Shown: positions 8,537 to 17,907 of the stretch, in pieces | Numbering within the stretch: position 1 is the first letter of the stretch | Layout of the letters: each line of letters opens with the position of its first letter | Assembly (NCBI GenBank): GCA_018819205.1 | Contig: JAHJQE010000096.1 | Location: 29,665 to 93,664, forward strand | Direction: 5' to 3' | Source: Gammaproteobacteria bacterium | GTDB lineage: Bacteria; Pseudomonadota; Gammaproteobacteria; Burkholderiales; Gallionellaceae | Length of the DNA: 64,000 nucleotides | Made by a program: the position numbers and the translations under genes | The notes under the pieces: model-generated | Told to the model about the DNA's origin: nothing | The model's database searches: none | The model's input: the letters and a program-made list of their open reading frames with translations, nothing else

Positions 8537-9110
8537 GGGCGCGTTCCTCCATCTGCTTTTTCACCAGCGCATAGGCTTCCGTCGCGGCAGCAATGTTGCC
8601 CGCGGCCACTTTGCCCGAGAATTTCTCGTTGATCGCCTTGACTACGGATTCCAGTTTGAACATGCCTGAGAGTGCGGCGAAACCTGCGATGAGCGGCACA
8701 TTGGGAATAGGGCGGCCGACGTGCTTCAGGCCCAGTTCGGTCGCGGGCAAGGTGCACATCCGCGCATGGCCGCGCTGCTTCACCAACTCACCCAGCCCGA
8801 TCTGCTCGAAGCTGTGTGCGGAATTGAGCAGCACATAACCGTCCGGTTTGAGTCCTGAGAACACATCGATCTGGTGCAGCAGGGTAGGGTCCTGGATGAT
8901 GAGCGCATCCGGCTCCATGATCGGCTCACGCAGACGGATCTCTTTGTCGTCGAGGCGGCAGAACGCCACCACCGGCGCACCTGTGCGCTCAGAACCAAAA
9001 CTGGGGAAAGCCTGTGCATGGCGACCTTCCTCGAAAGCCGCGACCGACAACATCTCCGTCGCGGTCACCACGCCTTGACCGCCCCGTCCGTGTACTCGAA
9101 TCTGGAACAT
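8529..9110 (-). CDS. porG: 2-oxoacid (pyruvate):ferredoxin oxidoreductase, gamma subunit
   Basis: This 193-residue gamma subunit opens the por operon. The N-terminus IRVHGRGGQGVVTATEML is the conserved CoA-binding start of the family, and GRPIPNVPLIAGFAAL appears in the second half as expected. The ribosome-binding site AAGGAG is 7 bases upstream. Gene order porG-porA-porB, then the Fe-S GltD-like protein, replaces the usual separate ferredoxin subunit PorD. The 62 bases upstream should hold the operon promoter; no regulator site was recognised there. Confidence 0.9.
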   Translation of the reverse strand: MFQIRVHGRGGQGVVTATEMLSVAAFEEGRHAQAFPSFGSERTGAPVVAFCRLDDKEIRLREPIMEPDALIIQDPTLLHQIDVFSGLKPDGYVLLNSAHSFEQIGLGELVKQRGHARMCTLPATELGLKHVGRPIPNVPLIAGFAALSGMFKLESVVKAINEKFSGKVAAGNIAAATEAYALVKKQMEERAHA

Positions 9111-9172
9111 CTGCCGCTCCTTTTGCTTGCTTATTCTGTCACCGGAATGTTACGCCAGTTTGTGCGGTATGT

Positions 9173-9625
9173 TTAATTGACTGCGAGCAACTCCACATCG
9201 AACACCAGCGTCGCGTTGGGCGGGATCACCCCGCCCGCACCATGCGCGCCGTAGCCCATCGCGGGCGGGATGACCAAAGTACGCGATCCCCCCACCTTCA
9301 TGCCTTGCACGCCCACGTCCCAACCCTTGATGACTCGACCTTCACCGAGCGGGAATTCGAACGGACTGTTGCGGTCACGCGAGCTGTCGAACTTCTTGCC
9401 TTTGTGTTCGGGCGCAGCCTCGTCATACAACCAGCCGGTGTAATGCACCGTGACCGTCTGACCGGCACTGGCGACCGCACCCGCGCCCGGTTTGACTTCG
9501 ATTTGCACCAGTTCGGTCACATTGCTGGGTTTGGCCGTCTGCAACTCGGTCTGCGAGCACGCACTGAACAACAGGCTGCTCGCTCCGAGCAGTGCGGCGA
9601 GCGGAATGAAGGTGAAGCGCTTCAT
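9173..9625 (-). CDS. FKBP-type peptidyl-prolyl cis-trans isomerase, predicted lipoprotein
   Basis: A 150-residue single-domain FKBP. The first 23 residues form a lipoprotein signal peptide with the lipobox LFSAC, so the mature protein should be anchored by Cys23 on the periplasmic side. The FKBP fold follows from about residue 45: [44 protein letters not shown] and the closing [14 protein letters not shown]. Active-site aromatic and Asp positions are kept. It starts directly after the stop of the tandem FKBP gene (TAAATG), and the domains share long identical stretches, so the pair looks like a local duplication with one product cytoplasmic and one exported. Confidence 0.92.
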   Translation of the reverse strand: MKRFTFIPLAALLGASSLLFSACSQTELQTAKPSNVTELVQIEVKPGAGAVASAGQTVTVHYTGWLYDEAAPEHKGKKFDSSRDRNSPFEFPLGEGRVIKGWDVGVQGMKVGGSRTLVIPPAMGYGAHGAGGVIPPNATLVFDVELLAVN

Positions 9626-10312
9626 TTAATTCACACCCAGCAGTTCGACTTCGAACACCAGCGTCGCATTGCCAGGGATCACGCCGCCCGCGCCGCGCTT
9701 GCCGTAACCCATCTCCGGCGGGATCACCAAAGTGCGCTGACCGCCCACTTTCATGCCCTGCACGCCCATGTCCCAGCCCTGGATCACATGGCCCATGCCC
9801 AGCGGGAATTCGAACGGCTCGTCGCGGTCGCGCGAACTGTCAAACTTGGTGCCCTTGTTGCCCTCCGCATTCTTGTCGAACAGCCAGCCGGTGTAATGCA
9901 CGGTCACATGCTGCCCGGATTGCGCCTCGTCGCCCTCGCCGACCTTGGTATCCACCATCTCGGTGCGGATCACCTTCAGCAGCTTCACGTCGAACACCAG
10001 CGTCGCATTCGGCGGGATCACGCCACCCGCACCGCGCGGGCCATAGCCCATCTCGTGCGGGATCACCAAGGTGCGCGATCCGCCTTCCTTCATGCCCGCC
10101 ACGCCCTCATCCCAACCCTTGATGACGCGCCCGCCGCCGAGCGGGAAATCGAACGGCTCGTTACGGTCCAGCGAGCTATCGAACTTCGTGCCCTTGTTGT
10201 CTGCAGCGCTCTCGTCGAACAGCCAGCCGGTGTAATGCACGATGACGGTCTGTCCGGCTTGGGCCTCCGCGCCTTCGCCCAGTTTGGTGTCGGTTTTGAT
10301 GAGGTTAATCAC
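9626..10312 (-). CDS. Tandem-domain FKBP-type peptidyl-prolyl isomerase (two FKBP domains)
   Basis: A 228-residue protein made of two consecutive FKBP domains, about residues 5-113 and 118-228, each with [14 protein letters not shown], a GW motif (VIKGWDEG / VIQGWDMG) and an AGGVIP loop. No signal peptide is present, so it should be cytoplasmic. Most bacterial FkpA/FkbP proteins have one such domain, so a tandem protein next to a third, lipoprotein copy is uncommon. The start is GTG at 10312, with AAGGA 8 bases upstream; no in-frame ATG fits. It lies 11 bases downstream of the HNH gene on the same strand. Confidence 0.9.
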   Translation of the reverse strand: MINLIKTDTKLGEGAEAQAGQTVIVHYTGWLFDESAADNKGTKFDSSLDRNEPFDFPLGGGRVIKGWDEGVAGMKEGGSRTLVIPHEMGYGPRGAGGVIPPNATLVFDVKLLKVIRTEMVDTKVGEGDEAQSGQHVTVHYTGWLFDKNAEGNKGTKFDSSRDRDEPFEFPLGMGHVIQGWDMGVQGMKVGGQRTLVIPPEMGYGKRGAGGVIPGNATLVFEVELLGVN

Positions 10313-10323
10313 TTTGCATTTCC

Positions 10324-10977
10324 TTATTCAGTTAAATTACTTTTACCCAAATTGCAGCTTGAGCATAACGTTTGAAGATTTTCTATTGTAGTTTCCCCGC
10401 CCTTGCTCCAAGGAAAAACGTGATCCACATGCAACTCAACTTCCGGGTTTTTGGCAGGGCTAGCGCCGCATTGTTTGCAAACGAAATTATCTCGACTCAA
10501 CACCTTAAATCGAAGGCGCAGTGATGGGTCTCGCCCAGTTTTTCTTTGATTCAAATATTCTTCTTTAGGAAGCGGCGCATTGAGTTCAGTCGCATTAGCA
10601 AAATCGACAAACTGTTCTAATGCTGCATTCCAAGAGCCAAACCGACGGTTGTAGGGTCCCTGTGAAATGGTGGATGGAGTATTTGCCAATTCTGCACGTT
10701 TAGGCTGGCGGCCATAGTGTTGCCACAAAACTAGAATATTTTCGAAGAGTTGCTCGTCTGAATACTGTTGGTTGGAAATTGAAAGTCCAGCAACCAGAAG
10801 TGCTTTATTCCAAGTACCAAAGCGACGGCAAATATTCGATTCGTCGTACTTTCCGTGTTCACGGTATATCTTCTGAGTGATTTTTTCAGTACCAATTTCT
10901 CCCGCAACTTTTTGCAAGTCTGAAATCATCTCCTCATCAGAGACTGGCGAATTCTTTGCTTTAGTAAACTCAAACAT
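10324..10977 (-). CDS. HNH endonuclease with N-terminal homing-endonuclease-associated repeats
   Basis: A 217-residue putative DNase. The C-terminal 60 residues form an HNH domain: two CxxC zinc pairs (CKQC and CSSC) flank the [11 protein letters not shown] core, with the catalytic His in DH and an Asn in the NLQTLC helix. The N-terminal part has two repeats of about 50 residues, each ending in [10 protein letters not shown] / [10 protein letters not shown]. This is the small DNA-binding repeat seen next to HNH domains of homing or restriction-like nucleases. The ATG overlaps the metH stop (TGATG), so it is read by coupling from metH. The gene is much more AT-rich than its neighbours and looks like a recent acquisition. 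Target and biological role are unknown. Confidence 0.85.
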   Translation of the reverse strand: MFEFTKAKNSPVSDEEMISDLQKVAGEIGTEKITQKIYREHGKYDESNICRRFGTWNKALLVAGLSISNQQYSDEQLFENILVLWQHYGRQPKRAELANTPSTISQGPYNRRFGSWNAALEQFVDFANATELNAPLPKEEYLNQRKTGRDPSLRLRFKVLSRDNFVCKQCGASPAKNPEVELHVDHVFPWSKGGETTIENLQTLCSSCNLGKSNLTE

Positions 10978-13900
10978 CAATAACTCAACACCGGTGCCAA
11001 CCACCGCTCCGCTTCTTCCACCGTCCAGCCCTTGCGCTTGGCATAGTCCGCGACCTGATCCTTGTCCACCTTGCCGGTGGCGAAATATTTCGCTTCGGGG
11101 TGCGAGAAGTAGAAACCGCTCACTGCTGCGGTGGGCAGCATGGCGAAACTCTCGGTGAGCGTGATGCCTGCATTCTGCGGTGCTTGCAACAGTTCGAACA
11201 ACGGCCCTTTCTCGCTGTGCTCTGGGCAGGCGGGATAGCCGGGGGCGGGGCGGATGCCGCGGTATTTTTCGGCGATGATGTCTTCGTTGCTCAAGGCTTC
11301 ATCTGAGGCGTAGCCCCAGAACTCGCGGCGCACGCGCAGGTGCAGGTGTTCGGCGAAGGCTTCGGCGAGGCGATCGGCTAATGCCTGCAGCATGATGGCG
11401 CTGTAGTCGTCGTTGGCTTTCTCGAACTCCTTCATTTTCTTTTCGATGCCGATGCCCGCCGTCACTGCGAAGCCACCGATGTAGTCCTGCACCTTGCTTT
11501 CTTTGGGCGCGATGTAGTCGGCCAGACAGTAGTTGGGGATGTCGGCGGGCTTCTTGGTTTGCTGGCGCAGGTTGTGCCAGGTCATCTGCACCTTCTTGCG
11601 CTTGTCGTCGGCGTAGATCTCGATGTCGTCGCTGTTCACTGCATTGGCGGGGAACAGGCCGAACACGGCATTGGCGGTGAGCCACTTCTCTTTGACGAGT
11701 TTATTCAGCATGGCCTGCGCATCGGCGAACAGCTTGGTCGCTTCCGCACCCACCACTTCGTCGCTCAATATCTTCGGATAACGGCCAGCCAGTTCCCATG
11801 CCTGGAAGAACGGCGTCCAGTCGATGAACTCGACCAGCGCTTCCAGCGGGTAGTTCTCCAGCTTCTGCACGCCGAGTAGCTTGGGCTTGGGCGGCGCATA
11901 GCTTTTCCAGTCGGTCTTCAGGCCATGCTCACGTGCTTCCTGCAGCGGGACATAAGTCGCCTTGCCCTGCTTGCCCGCGTGCTGGTCGCGCGCTGCCTGA
12001 TAGTCGGCCTTGATCTCGGCCACGTAGTCGTCGCGCAGGGTCGAGGAGAGCAGGTTGCTGCACACGCCCACGGCGCGCGAGGCGTCGGTCACGTACACGA
12101 CCGTGCCGCTCGGGTAGTTGGGTTCGATCTTCACGGCGGTGTGCACGCGCGAGGTGGTCGCGCCACCGATCAGCGGCGGGATGGTGAAGCCTTGACGCTC
12201 CATCTCTTTCGCCACATGCGCCATCTCTTCCAGCGAGGGAGTGATGAGGCCGGAGAGACCGATGATGTCGACCTTGTGTTCGCGCGCGGTGTCGAGGATC
12301 TGCTGAGCGGGCACCATCACGCCCATGTTGATGACCTCGAAGTTGTTGCACTGCAACACCACGGTGACAATGTTCTTGCCGATGTCGTGCACATCGCCCT
12401 TCACCGTCGCCATCAGGATCTTGCCCTTGGGCTTGGTGTCGCCGGAGCGCAGTTTTTCCGCTTCGATGTAGGGGATCAGATGGGCCACGGCCTGCTTCAT
12501 CACGCGCGCCGATTTCACCACCTGCGGCAGGAACATCTTGCCCGCGCCGAACAGGTCGCCGACCACGTTCATGCCGGTCATCAGCGGGCCTTCGATCACT
12601 TCGACCGGGAACTTGGCTTGCAGGCGCGCTTCTTCGGTGTCTTCAATGATGAAGGTGGTGATGCCGCGCACCAGCGCATGCGTCAGGCGTTCCTGCACCG
12701 TGCCTTTGCGCCATTCCAGGTCTTCCACCTGCGCCTTGCCGCCGCCCTTGAAGTTCTCAGCCAGTGCGACCAGCTTCTCGCCCGCGTCGGGGCTGCGGTT
12801 CAGCACCACATCCTCGACCGCCTCGCGCAGGTCTTTCGGCAGTTCCTCGTACACGCCGAGCTGGCCGGCGTTGACGATACCCATGTTCATGCCCGCCTTG
12901 ACGGCGTGGTACAGGAACACGGTGTGGATGGCTTCGCGCACCGGCTCGTTACCGCGGAACGAGAACGACACGTTGGACACCCCGCCGCTGATCTTGGCGT
13001 AGGGCAGGTTCTTCCTGATCCATGCGCAGGCTTCGATGAAATCCACGGCGTAGTTGTCATGCTCCTCGATGCCGGTAGCAATGGCGAAGATGTTCGGGTC
13101 GAAGATGATGTCCTCGGGAGGGAAGCCGACCTTGTTCACCAAAATGTCGTAGCTGCGCTTGCATATCTCGGTCTTGCGCGCGTAGGTGTCGGCCTGTCCT
13201 GCTTCGTCGAAGGCCATCACCACCGCGGCCGCGCCGTATTTCTTCACCAGCGTGGCGTACTTGACGAAGTTCTCCTCGCCTTCCTTGAGCGAGATGGAGT
13301 TGACGATGGACTTGCCCTGTACACACTTGAGGCCCGCCTCTATGATCTCCCACTTGGAGGAGTCGATCATCACCGGCACCTTGGAGATGTCCGGCTCGGA
13401 GGCGATCAGCTTGAGGAACTTCACCATCGCGGCCTGACCGTCGAGCATGGCGTCGTCCATGTTGATGTCGATCACCTGCGCACCGGCTTCGACCTGCTGC
13501 TTGCAGATCTCCAGCGCTTCCTCGTACTGGCCTTCCATCACGAGGCGCTTGAACTTGGCCGAACCGGCCACGTTGCAACGCTCACCGACGTTGACGAACA
13601 GCGACTGGTCGCCGATGTTGAACGGCTCCAAGCCGGACAGGCGACACTCGACCGGGTTCTGCGGGATCTTGCGCGGCGCGATGTCCTTCACCGTCTCGGC
13701 GATGGCCTTGATGAAGTCCGGCGAGGTGCCACAGCAGCCGCCGATGATGTTGAGGAAGCCGCTCGCAGCCCATTCCTTGATGTGGCCGGCCATGTTCTCG
13801 GGCGTGTCGTCATAGCCCGTCTCGGCCAAAGGATTGGGCAGACCCGCGTTGGGGTGTGCGCTCACATAGCAGTTGGCGACACGCGACATCTCTTCCACGT

Positions 13901-14663
13901 ACTGGCGCAGTTCTTCCGCGCCCAGCGCGCAGTTGAGGCCGATGGAGATGGGCTTGGCATGGGCCAGCGAGTTGTAGAACGCCTCGGTCACCTGGCCGGT
14001 CAAGGTACGGCCGGAAGCGTCGGTGATGGTGCCGGAGATCATGATTGGCAGTGAAGTGCCGCGCTCCTCGAACACCGACTGCACCGCAAAGATGGCGGCC
14101 TTGGCATTGAGCGTGTCGAAGATGGTCTCGATCAGGATCAGATCCGAACCGCCGTCCATCAGGCCGCGCGCGGCATCGGAGTAATCGCTCACCAGCTGGT
14201 CGAAGCTGATATTGCGCGCCGCCGGGTCGTTCACGTCGGGGGAGATGGTCGCGGTCTTGTCGGTGGGGCCGAGCACACCCGCGACGAAGCGCGGCTTGTC
14301 TGCGGTGGCGTATTCGTCGCAGGCCACGCGCGCCAGCGCGGCACCGGCCTTGTTCAGTTCGTAGTTCAGCGCCGCCATGCCGTACGCCTTGAGCGTGGTC
14401 GCGTTCGCGCCAAAGGTGTCGGTCTCGATGATGTCCGCGCCCGCCGCCAGGTATTCGCAATGGATGCCCTTGATGACGTCCGGCCGTGTCAGCACCAGCA
14501 GGTCGTTGTTGCCCTTGAGGTCGCTCGGCCAGTCCGCGAAGCGCGCGCCGCGATAATCCGCCTCGGTCAGCTTGTGGCGCTGCACCATGGTGCCCATGGC
14601 ACCGTCGAGGATGAGGATGCGTTGCTGGAGGAGTTTTTCGATGGGATGTGACGTTTTGTTCAT
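10977..14663 (-). CDS. metH: Cobalamin-dependent methionine synthase
   Basis: This 1228-residue, four-module enzyme transfers the methyl group of 5-methyltetrahydrofolate to homocysteine through methylcobalamin. Seen in order: the homocysteine module with zinc cysteines (GLNCALGA and [10 protein letters not shown]), the folate module ([14 protein letters not shown]), the B12 module with the axial histidine in DVHDIGKN, and the S-adenosylmethionine reactivation module ([12 protein letters not shown]). Length equals the E. coli enzyme. The 136 bases upstream contain a hairpin but no recognisable cobalamin or SAM riboswitch. The HNH gene begins on its stop codon. The rest of the methionine path (metX, metW) lies at 50-52 kb under a SAM-II riboswitch. 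Confidence 0.97.
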   Translation of the reverse strand: MNKTSHPIEKLLQQRILILDGAMGTMVQRHKLTEADYRGARFADWPSDLKGNNDLLVLTRPDVIKGIHCEYLAAGADIIETDTFGANATTLKAYGMAALNYELNKAGAALARVACDEYATADKPRFVAGVLGPTDKTATISPDVNDPAARNISFDQLVSDYSDAARGLMDGGSDLILIETIFDTLNAKAAIFAVQSVFEERGTSLPIMISGTITDASGRTLTGQVTEAFYNSLAHAKPISIGLNCALGAEELRQYVEEMSRVANCYVSAHPNAGLPNPLAETGYDDTPENMAGHIKEWAASGFLNIIGGCCGTSPDFIKAIAETVKDIAPRKIPQNPVECRLSGLEPFNIGDQSLFVNVGERCNVAGSAKFKRLVMEGQYEEALEICKQQVEAGAQVIDINMDDAMLDGQAAMVKFLKLIASEPDISKVPVMIDSSKWEIIEAGLKCVQGKSIVNSISLKEGEENFVKYATLVKKYGAAAVVMAFDEAGQADTYARKTEICKRSYDILVNKVGFPPEDIIFDPNIFAIATGIEEHDNYAVDFIEACAWIRKNLPYAKISGGVSNVSFSFRGNEPVREAIHTVFLYHAVKAGMNMGIVNAGQLGVYEELPKDLREAVEDVVLNRSPDAGEKLVALAENFKGGGKAQVEDLEWRKGTVQERLTHALVRGITTFIIEDTEEARLQAKFPVEVIEGPLMTGMNVVGDLFGAGKMFLPQVVKSARVMKQAVAHLIPYIEAEKLRSGDTKPKGKILMATVKGDVHDIGKNIVTVVLQCNNFEVINMGVMVPAQQILDTAREHKVDIIGLSGLITPSLEEMAHVAKEMERQGFTIPPLIGGATTSRVHTAVKIEPNYPSGTVVYVTDASRAVGVCSNLLSSTLRDDYVAEIKADYQAARDQHAGKQGKATYVPLQEAREHGLKTDWKSYAPPKPKLLGVQKLENYPLEALVEFIDWTPFFQAWELAGRYPKILSDEVVGAEATKLFADAQAMLNKLVKEKWLTANAVFGLFPANAVNSDDIEIYADDKRKKVQMTWHNLRQQTKKPADIPNYCLADYIAPKESKVQDYIGGFAVTAGIGIEKKMKEFEKANDDYSAIMLQALADRLAEAFAEHLHLRVRREFWGYASDEALSNEDIIAEKYRGIRPAPGYPACPEHSEKGPLFELLQAPQNAGITLTESFAMLPTAAVSGFYFSHPEAKYFATGKVDKDQVADYAKRKGWTVEEAERWLAPVLSY

Positions 14664-14799
14664 ATTCTGTAGGCCTTGCGCGAGGCGCGGATTCTAGCAT
14701 GTGGGCTATTGCCGCTTGCTGCACAGGGAATAACCCTTTATTTCCGTGCACTTTGCCCTTCGGGTGATACCGACTCGGCAATCAATCAGGTAGTGGCTT

Positions 14800-16296
14800 T
14801 CAGTTCGACTTGTCCATCCTGCGATACTGTATCGCCTCGGCGATATGGGCTGTCTGGATAGCGTCACTCTCGGCCAGGTCAGCGATGCTGCGTGCTACTT
14901 TGAGGATGCGATGATAGGCACGGGCCGAGAGATTCAATCTGGTGATGGCCTGCCTCAACAGGGCCGCACCTTGTGCGCCCGGCGTGCAATGCGCGTCGAT
15001 CTCAGTCACCGAAAGTTGCGCATTCGGTTTGCCCTGACGGGCGAGTTGTCGCTGGCGAGCAGCTTCGACGCGTTGCTGGATGTCTGCGCTGCTTTCCCCA
15101 ACCGATTGCTTCAACAGGTCTTCCTGCGGCACTGCCGGCACTTCGATCTGGATGTCGATGCGATCCAGCAGCGGGCCGGAGATTTTGCCACGATAACGCG
15201 CGACCTGATCCGGCGTGCAGCGGCACTTGCCGCTGAAGTGGCCCAGATAACCACAAGGGCAGGGGTTCATCGCCGCGACCAACTGGAACTGCGCCTTGAA
15301 GTCGGCACGACGTGCCGCACGCGAGATGGTGATGCGCCCGCTCTCCAGCGGTTCGCGCAGCACCTCCAGCACACTGCGGTCGAACTCCGGCAATTCATCG
15401 AGGAACAATACGCCGTGCATCGCTACCGAGATCTCGCCCGGACGCGGATTGCTGCCGCCGCCCACCAATGCGACAGCGCTGGCTGTGTGATGTGGCGCAC
15501 GGTAGGGACGCGTCTTCCACCTGCTCAGTTCGAACGCACCACCAAGCGACTGCATCGCCGCACTCTCCAGTGCTTCTTCCTGCGTCATCGCCGGCAGGAT
15601 GCCGGGGAAGCGCGCGGCCAGCATGCTCTTGCCGGTGCCGGGTGGTCCCGACATCAATACGCTGTGTCCACCTGCAGCGGCGATCTCCAACGCACGCTTG
15701 GAAGCGGACTGTCCCTTCACTTCTTTCATGTCCGGATAGTGCGGTGCAGCGCTTTCCACTTGCGGGATGAAGCGGGGTATCGGCTCACGTCCGGCGAGAT
15801 GTGCTGCCACCTGCAATAAAGCTCTGGCGGGATAAACCACTGCGTCGTCCACCAGTGCCGCCTCGGCTGCATTGGTTTCCGGCAGCATGAAGGCGCGGCC
15901 AATGTCGGCCGCGCGGTAGGTCATCGCCAATGCACCGCGTATCGGACGCAGCTCGCCGGTCAGCGCCAGCTCGCCGGCGAACTCATATTCATGCAGTTTG
16001 TCTGCGGGTATCTGTCCCGATGCGGCAAGGATACCCAGCGCGATGGGCAGATCGAAACGCCCGCTCTCCTTGGGCAGGTCGGCGGGCGCGAGATTGACGG
16101 TGATGCGGCGTGCGGGGAACTCGAACTGGCAGTTCTGCAAGGCGGCGCGCACGCGATCCTTGCTCTCTTTCACTTCCGCTTCAGGCAGGCCCACGATGGT
16201 GAATTGCGGCAGCCCGTTGGCGAGATGCACTTCGACCGTGACCAGCGCGGCCTCCATGCCTGACAAACCTCTGCTGTACAGAACAGCAAGGCTCAT
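14800..16296 (-). CDS. comM: ComM/YifB family AAA+ ATPase (Mg-chelatase-like)
   Basis: A 498-residue protein of the YifB/ComM family, a hexameric helicase that promotes branch migration during natural transformation in Vibrio and Haemophilus. The N-terminal Lon-like domain (VEVHLANGLPQFTIVGLPEAEVKESKDRV) is followed by an AAA+ module with Walker A GPPGTGKSML, Walker B LFLDELPEF and a C-terminal sensor region. Four cysteines (CPCGYLG...CRC) form the small zinc insert typical of the family. It lies 6 bases after ubiK. No other competence genes are in view, so active DNA uptake cannot be claimed. Confidence 0.93.
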   Translation of the reverse strand: MSLAVLYSRGLSGMEAALVTVEVHLANGLPQFTIVGLPEAEVKESKDRVRAALQNCQFEFPARRITVNLAPADLPKESGRFDLPIALGILAASGQIPADKLHEYEFAGELALTGELRPIRGALAMTYRAADIGRAFMLPETNAAEAALVDDAVVYPARALLQVAAHLAGREPIPRFIPQVESAAPHYPDMKEVKGQSASKRALEIAAAGGHSVLMSGPPGTGKSMLAARFPGILPAMTQEEALESAAMQSLGGAFELSRWKTRPYRAPHHTASAVALVGGGSNPRPGEISVAMHGVLFLDELPEFDRSVLEVLREPLESGRITISRAARRADFKAQFQLVAAMNPCPCGYLGHFSGKCRCTPDQVARYRGKISGPLLDRIDIQIEVPAVPQEDLLKQSVGESSADIQQRVEAARQRQLARQGKPNAQLSVTEIDAHCTPGAQGAALLRQAITRLNLSARAYHRILKVARSIADLAESDAIQTAHIAEAIQYRRMDKSN

Positions 16297-16302
16297 GGTG
16301 GT

Positions 16303-16515
16303 TTACTTGTTCGACTCCAGTGCGGCCAGGCGCGCTTCCAGCTTGTCCACGCGTTGCGCCAGCACCTCGTATTCCTCGCGCGTCACCAGATCGAGCTTGG
16401 AGAATCCCTGTGCCAGCAGGGCACGGGCATTCTTCTCGAAATCCTTGGCCGGGCTGTTGGCGACAGCTTCGTTCAGTTTGGCCGACATGTCTTCAAAGAA
16501 CTTTGCGTTCAGCAT
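16303..16515 (-). CDS. ubiK: Ubiquinone biosynthesis accessory factor UbiK (YqiC/BMFP family)
   Basis: A 70-residue protein matching the YqiC/UbiK family, a small trimeric coiled-coil factor that helps the aerobic ubiquinone-synthesis complex with UbiJ. The C-terminal half (about 45-70) is a regular coiled coil (REEYEVLAQRVDKLEARLAALE), and the N-terminal part is amphipathic. The start at 16515 was chosen over longer in-frame starts because of the family length and the GGGAG ribosome-binding site. Its upstream region is shared with the divergent torF-glnK-amtB block. In many betaproteobacteria this gene sits between comM and glnK, as here. Confidence 0.9.
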   Translation of the reverse strand: MLNAKFFEDMSAKLNEAVANSPAKDFEKNARALLAQGFSKLDLVTREEYEVLAQRVDKLEARLAALESNK

Positions 16516-16563
16516 GATGTTTCTCCCTGTTTTTCGTGTGGCCGCAGTGTACCAAAAACTGCT

Positions 16564-16578
16564 GCACCAACACTGTGC
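16564..16578 (+). promoter_or_regulatory. Distal NtrC-type enhancer site
   Basis: GCAC-N7-GTGC dyad, the classic NtrC (NRI) binding pattern, centred about 105 bases upstream of the -24 element at 16676. It pairs with a second site 44 bases downstream, close to four helical turns, so two dimers would sit on the same DNA face. Binding by NtrC is inferred from the pattern. Confidence 0.7.
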
Positions 16579-16607
16579 GTCAGCTCCGACTTCCGCGCCT
16601 ACACGGT

Positions 16608-16622
16608 GCACTATCCGCGTGC
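16608..16622 (+). promoter_or_regulatory. Proximal NtrC-type enhancer site
   Basis: A perfect GCAC-N7-GTGC dyad (full arms GTGCAC / GTGCAC around the centre), about 61 bases upstream of the sigma-54 -24 element. Two such sites followed by a -24/-12 promoter is the standard arrangement at glnA, glnK and amtB promoters. Confidence 0.75.
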
Positions 16623-16675
16623 ACAGAAATCCCATCATTTGCCACAAAGCCCGCCGTTGTTGGGATTCATGCGTC

Positions 16676-16690
16676 TGGCACGGAAGGTGC
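16676..16690 (+). promoter_or_regulatory. Sigma-54 (RpoN) promoter of torF-glnK-amtB
   Basis: TGGCACG-N4-GTGC keeps the invariant GG and GC dinucleotides at 10-base spacing (-24 and -12). Transcription should begin near 16702, giving a leader of about 45 bases to the torF start. The match at -24 is perfect; -12 has G in place of T in the first base. Together with the two upstream NtrC-like dyads this predicts induction under nitrogen limitation. Confidence 0.8.
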
Positions 16691-16747
16691 TGAATGGAAG
16701 GCGTGGATACTCTTGTCCCGCTTTGAAACTTAACGAAAGGAAATACC

Positions 16748-17509
16748 ATGTTGAAGAAAAAACTGCTCGTTGCTGCTCTGGCTTCCGCTTTTGCTCTGCC
16801 CGCAATGGCGGAAGATTCTCCTGTCTCCTTCAATGTCGGCCTCGTGTCTGACTATCTGGTGCGCGGCATTTCTCAGACCTCTGCCAAGCCCGCGTTGCAA
16901 GGTGGCGTGGACTATGCGCATGAGAGCGGCTTCTACATCGGCGCTTGGGGTTCAAACATCAGCTGGATCACCGACTTCGGCGCAACCGGTACAGCCAACA
17001 TCGAAGTCGACACCTATGGTGGTTTCTCGAACTCGATCAATGACGACACCAGCTATAACGTTGGTTTCATCCGTTACAACTATCTGGGTTCCTACACTCC
17101 GGTAGCGGGTACCGTCAAGGCCGATACTCAGGAACTGTATGGCGCGCTCACCTACAAGTATGTCACTGCCAAGTATTCCTACAGCCTGGGTGATTTCCTG
17201 ACTGTGCCCAATGCAAAAGGCACCAGCTACTTCGAGCTGAACGGCAGCTACACTCTGGAAGACATGGGTGTGACGCTGGATGCCCACTACGGCACACAGA
17301 AGTACAAGGGTGCTGATGCAGATGCTCTGGCTGCAGCCGGATTCGATGCTTCCTACTCCGACTACAGCCTGAAGGCCTCCAAGGATTTCAGCGGCTATAC
17401 CGTAGGCGCAATGCTCAGCAACACGAACGCTACCGACTTCTACACAACGCCTGCTGGCAAGAAGCTGGGTCGTAGCACACTCGTTCTGTCTGTGACACAC
17501 GGCTTCTAA
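16748..17509 (+). CDS. TorF family putative porin
   Basis: A 253-residue outer-membrane protein. Residues 1-21 form a signal peptide ending ALPAMAED. The mature part starts with VSFNVGLVSDYLVRGISQT, the hallmark of the TorF/gcw_chp family of predicted beta-barrels, and ends in an aromatic residue (HGF), as outer-membrane proteins do. The family frequently precedes glnK-amtB in betaproteobacteria. Behind the sigma-54/NtrC elements it probably lets a small nitrogen compound cross the outer membrane before AmtB uptake; the substrate is an inference from context only. AAGGA lies 7-8 bases upstream of the ATG. Confidence 0.88.
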   Translation: MLKKKLLVAALASAFALPAMAEDSPVSFNVGLVSDYLVRGISQTSAKPALQGGVDYAHESGFYIGAWGSNISWITDFGATGTANIEVDTYGGFSNSINDDTSYNVGFIRYNYLGSYTPVAGTVKADTQELYGALTYKYVTAKYSYSLGDFLTVPNAKGTSYFELNGSYTLEDMGVTLDAHYGTQKYKGADADALAAAGFDASYSDYSLKASKDFSGYTVGAMLSNTNATDFYTTPAGKKLGRSTLVLSVTHGF

Positions 17510-17516
17510 TTAAACG

Positions 17517-17896
<380 letters not shown>

Positions 17897-17907
17897 GGAG
17901 AATGGAA

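Noticed and set aside
11925..14054. Very long open frame (709 codons) on the plus strand opposite metH
   Set aside because: It is antisense to a fully supported metH, rich in His/Arg/Val as expected for the complement of a high-GC gene, and has no ribosome-binding site or recognisable domain.
14664..14799. Possible cobalamin, SAM or SAH riboswitch upstream of metH
   Set aside because: A hairpin is present, but none of the conserved blocks of those aptamers could be found.
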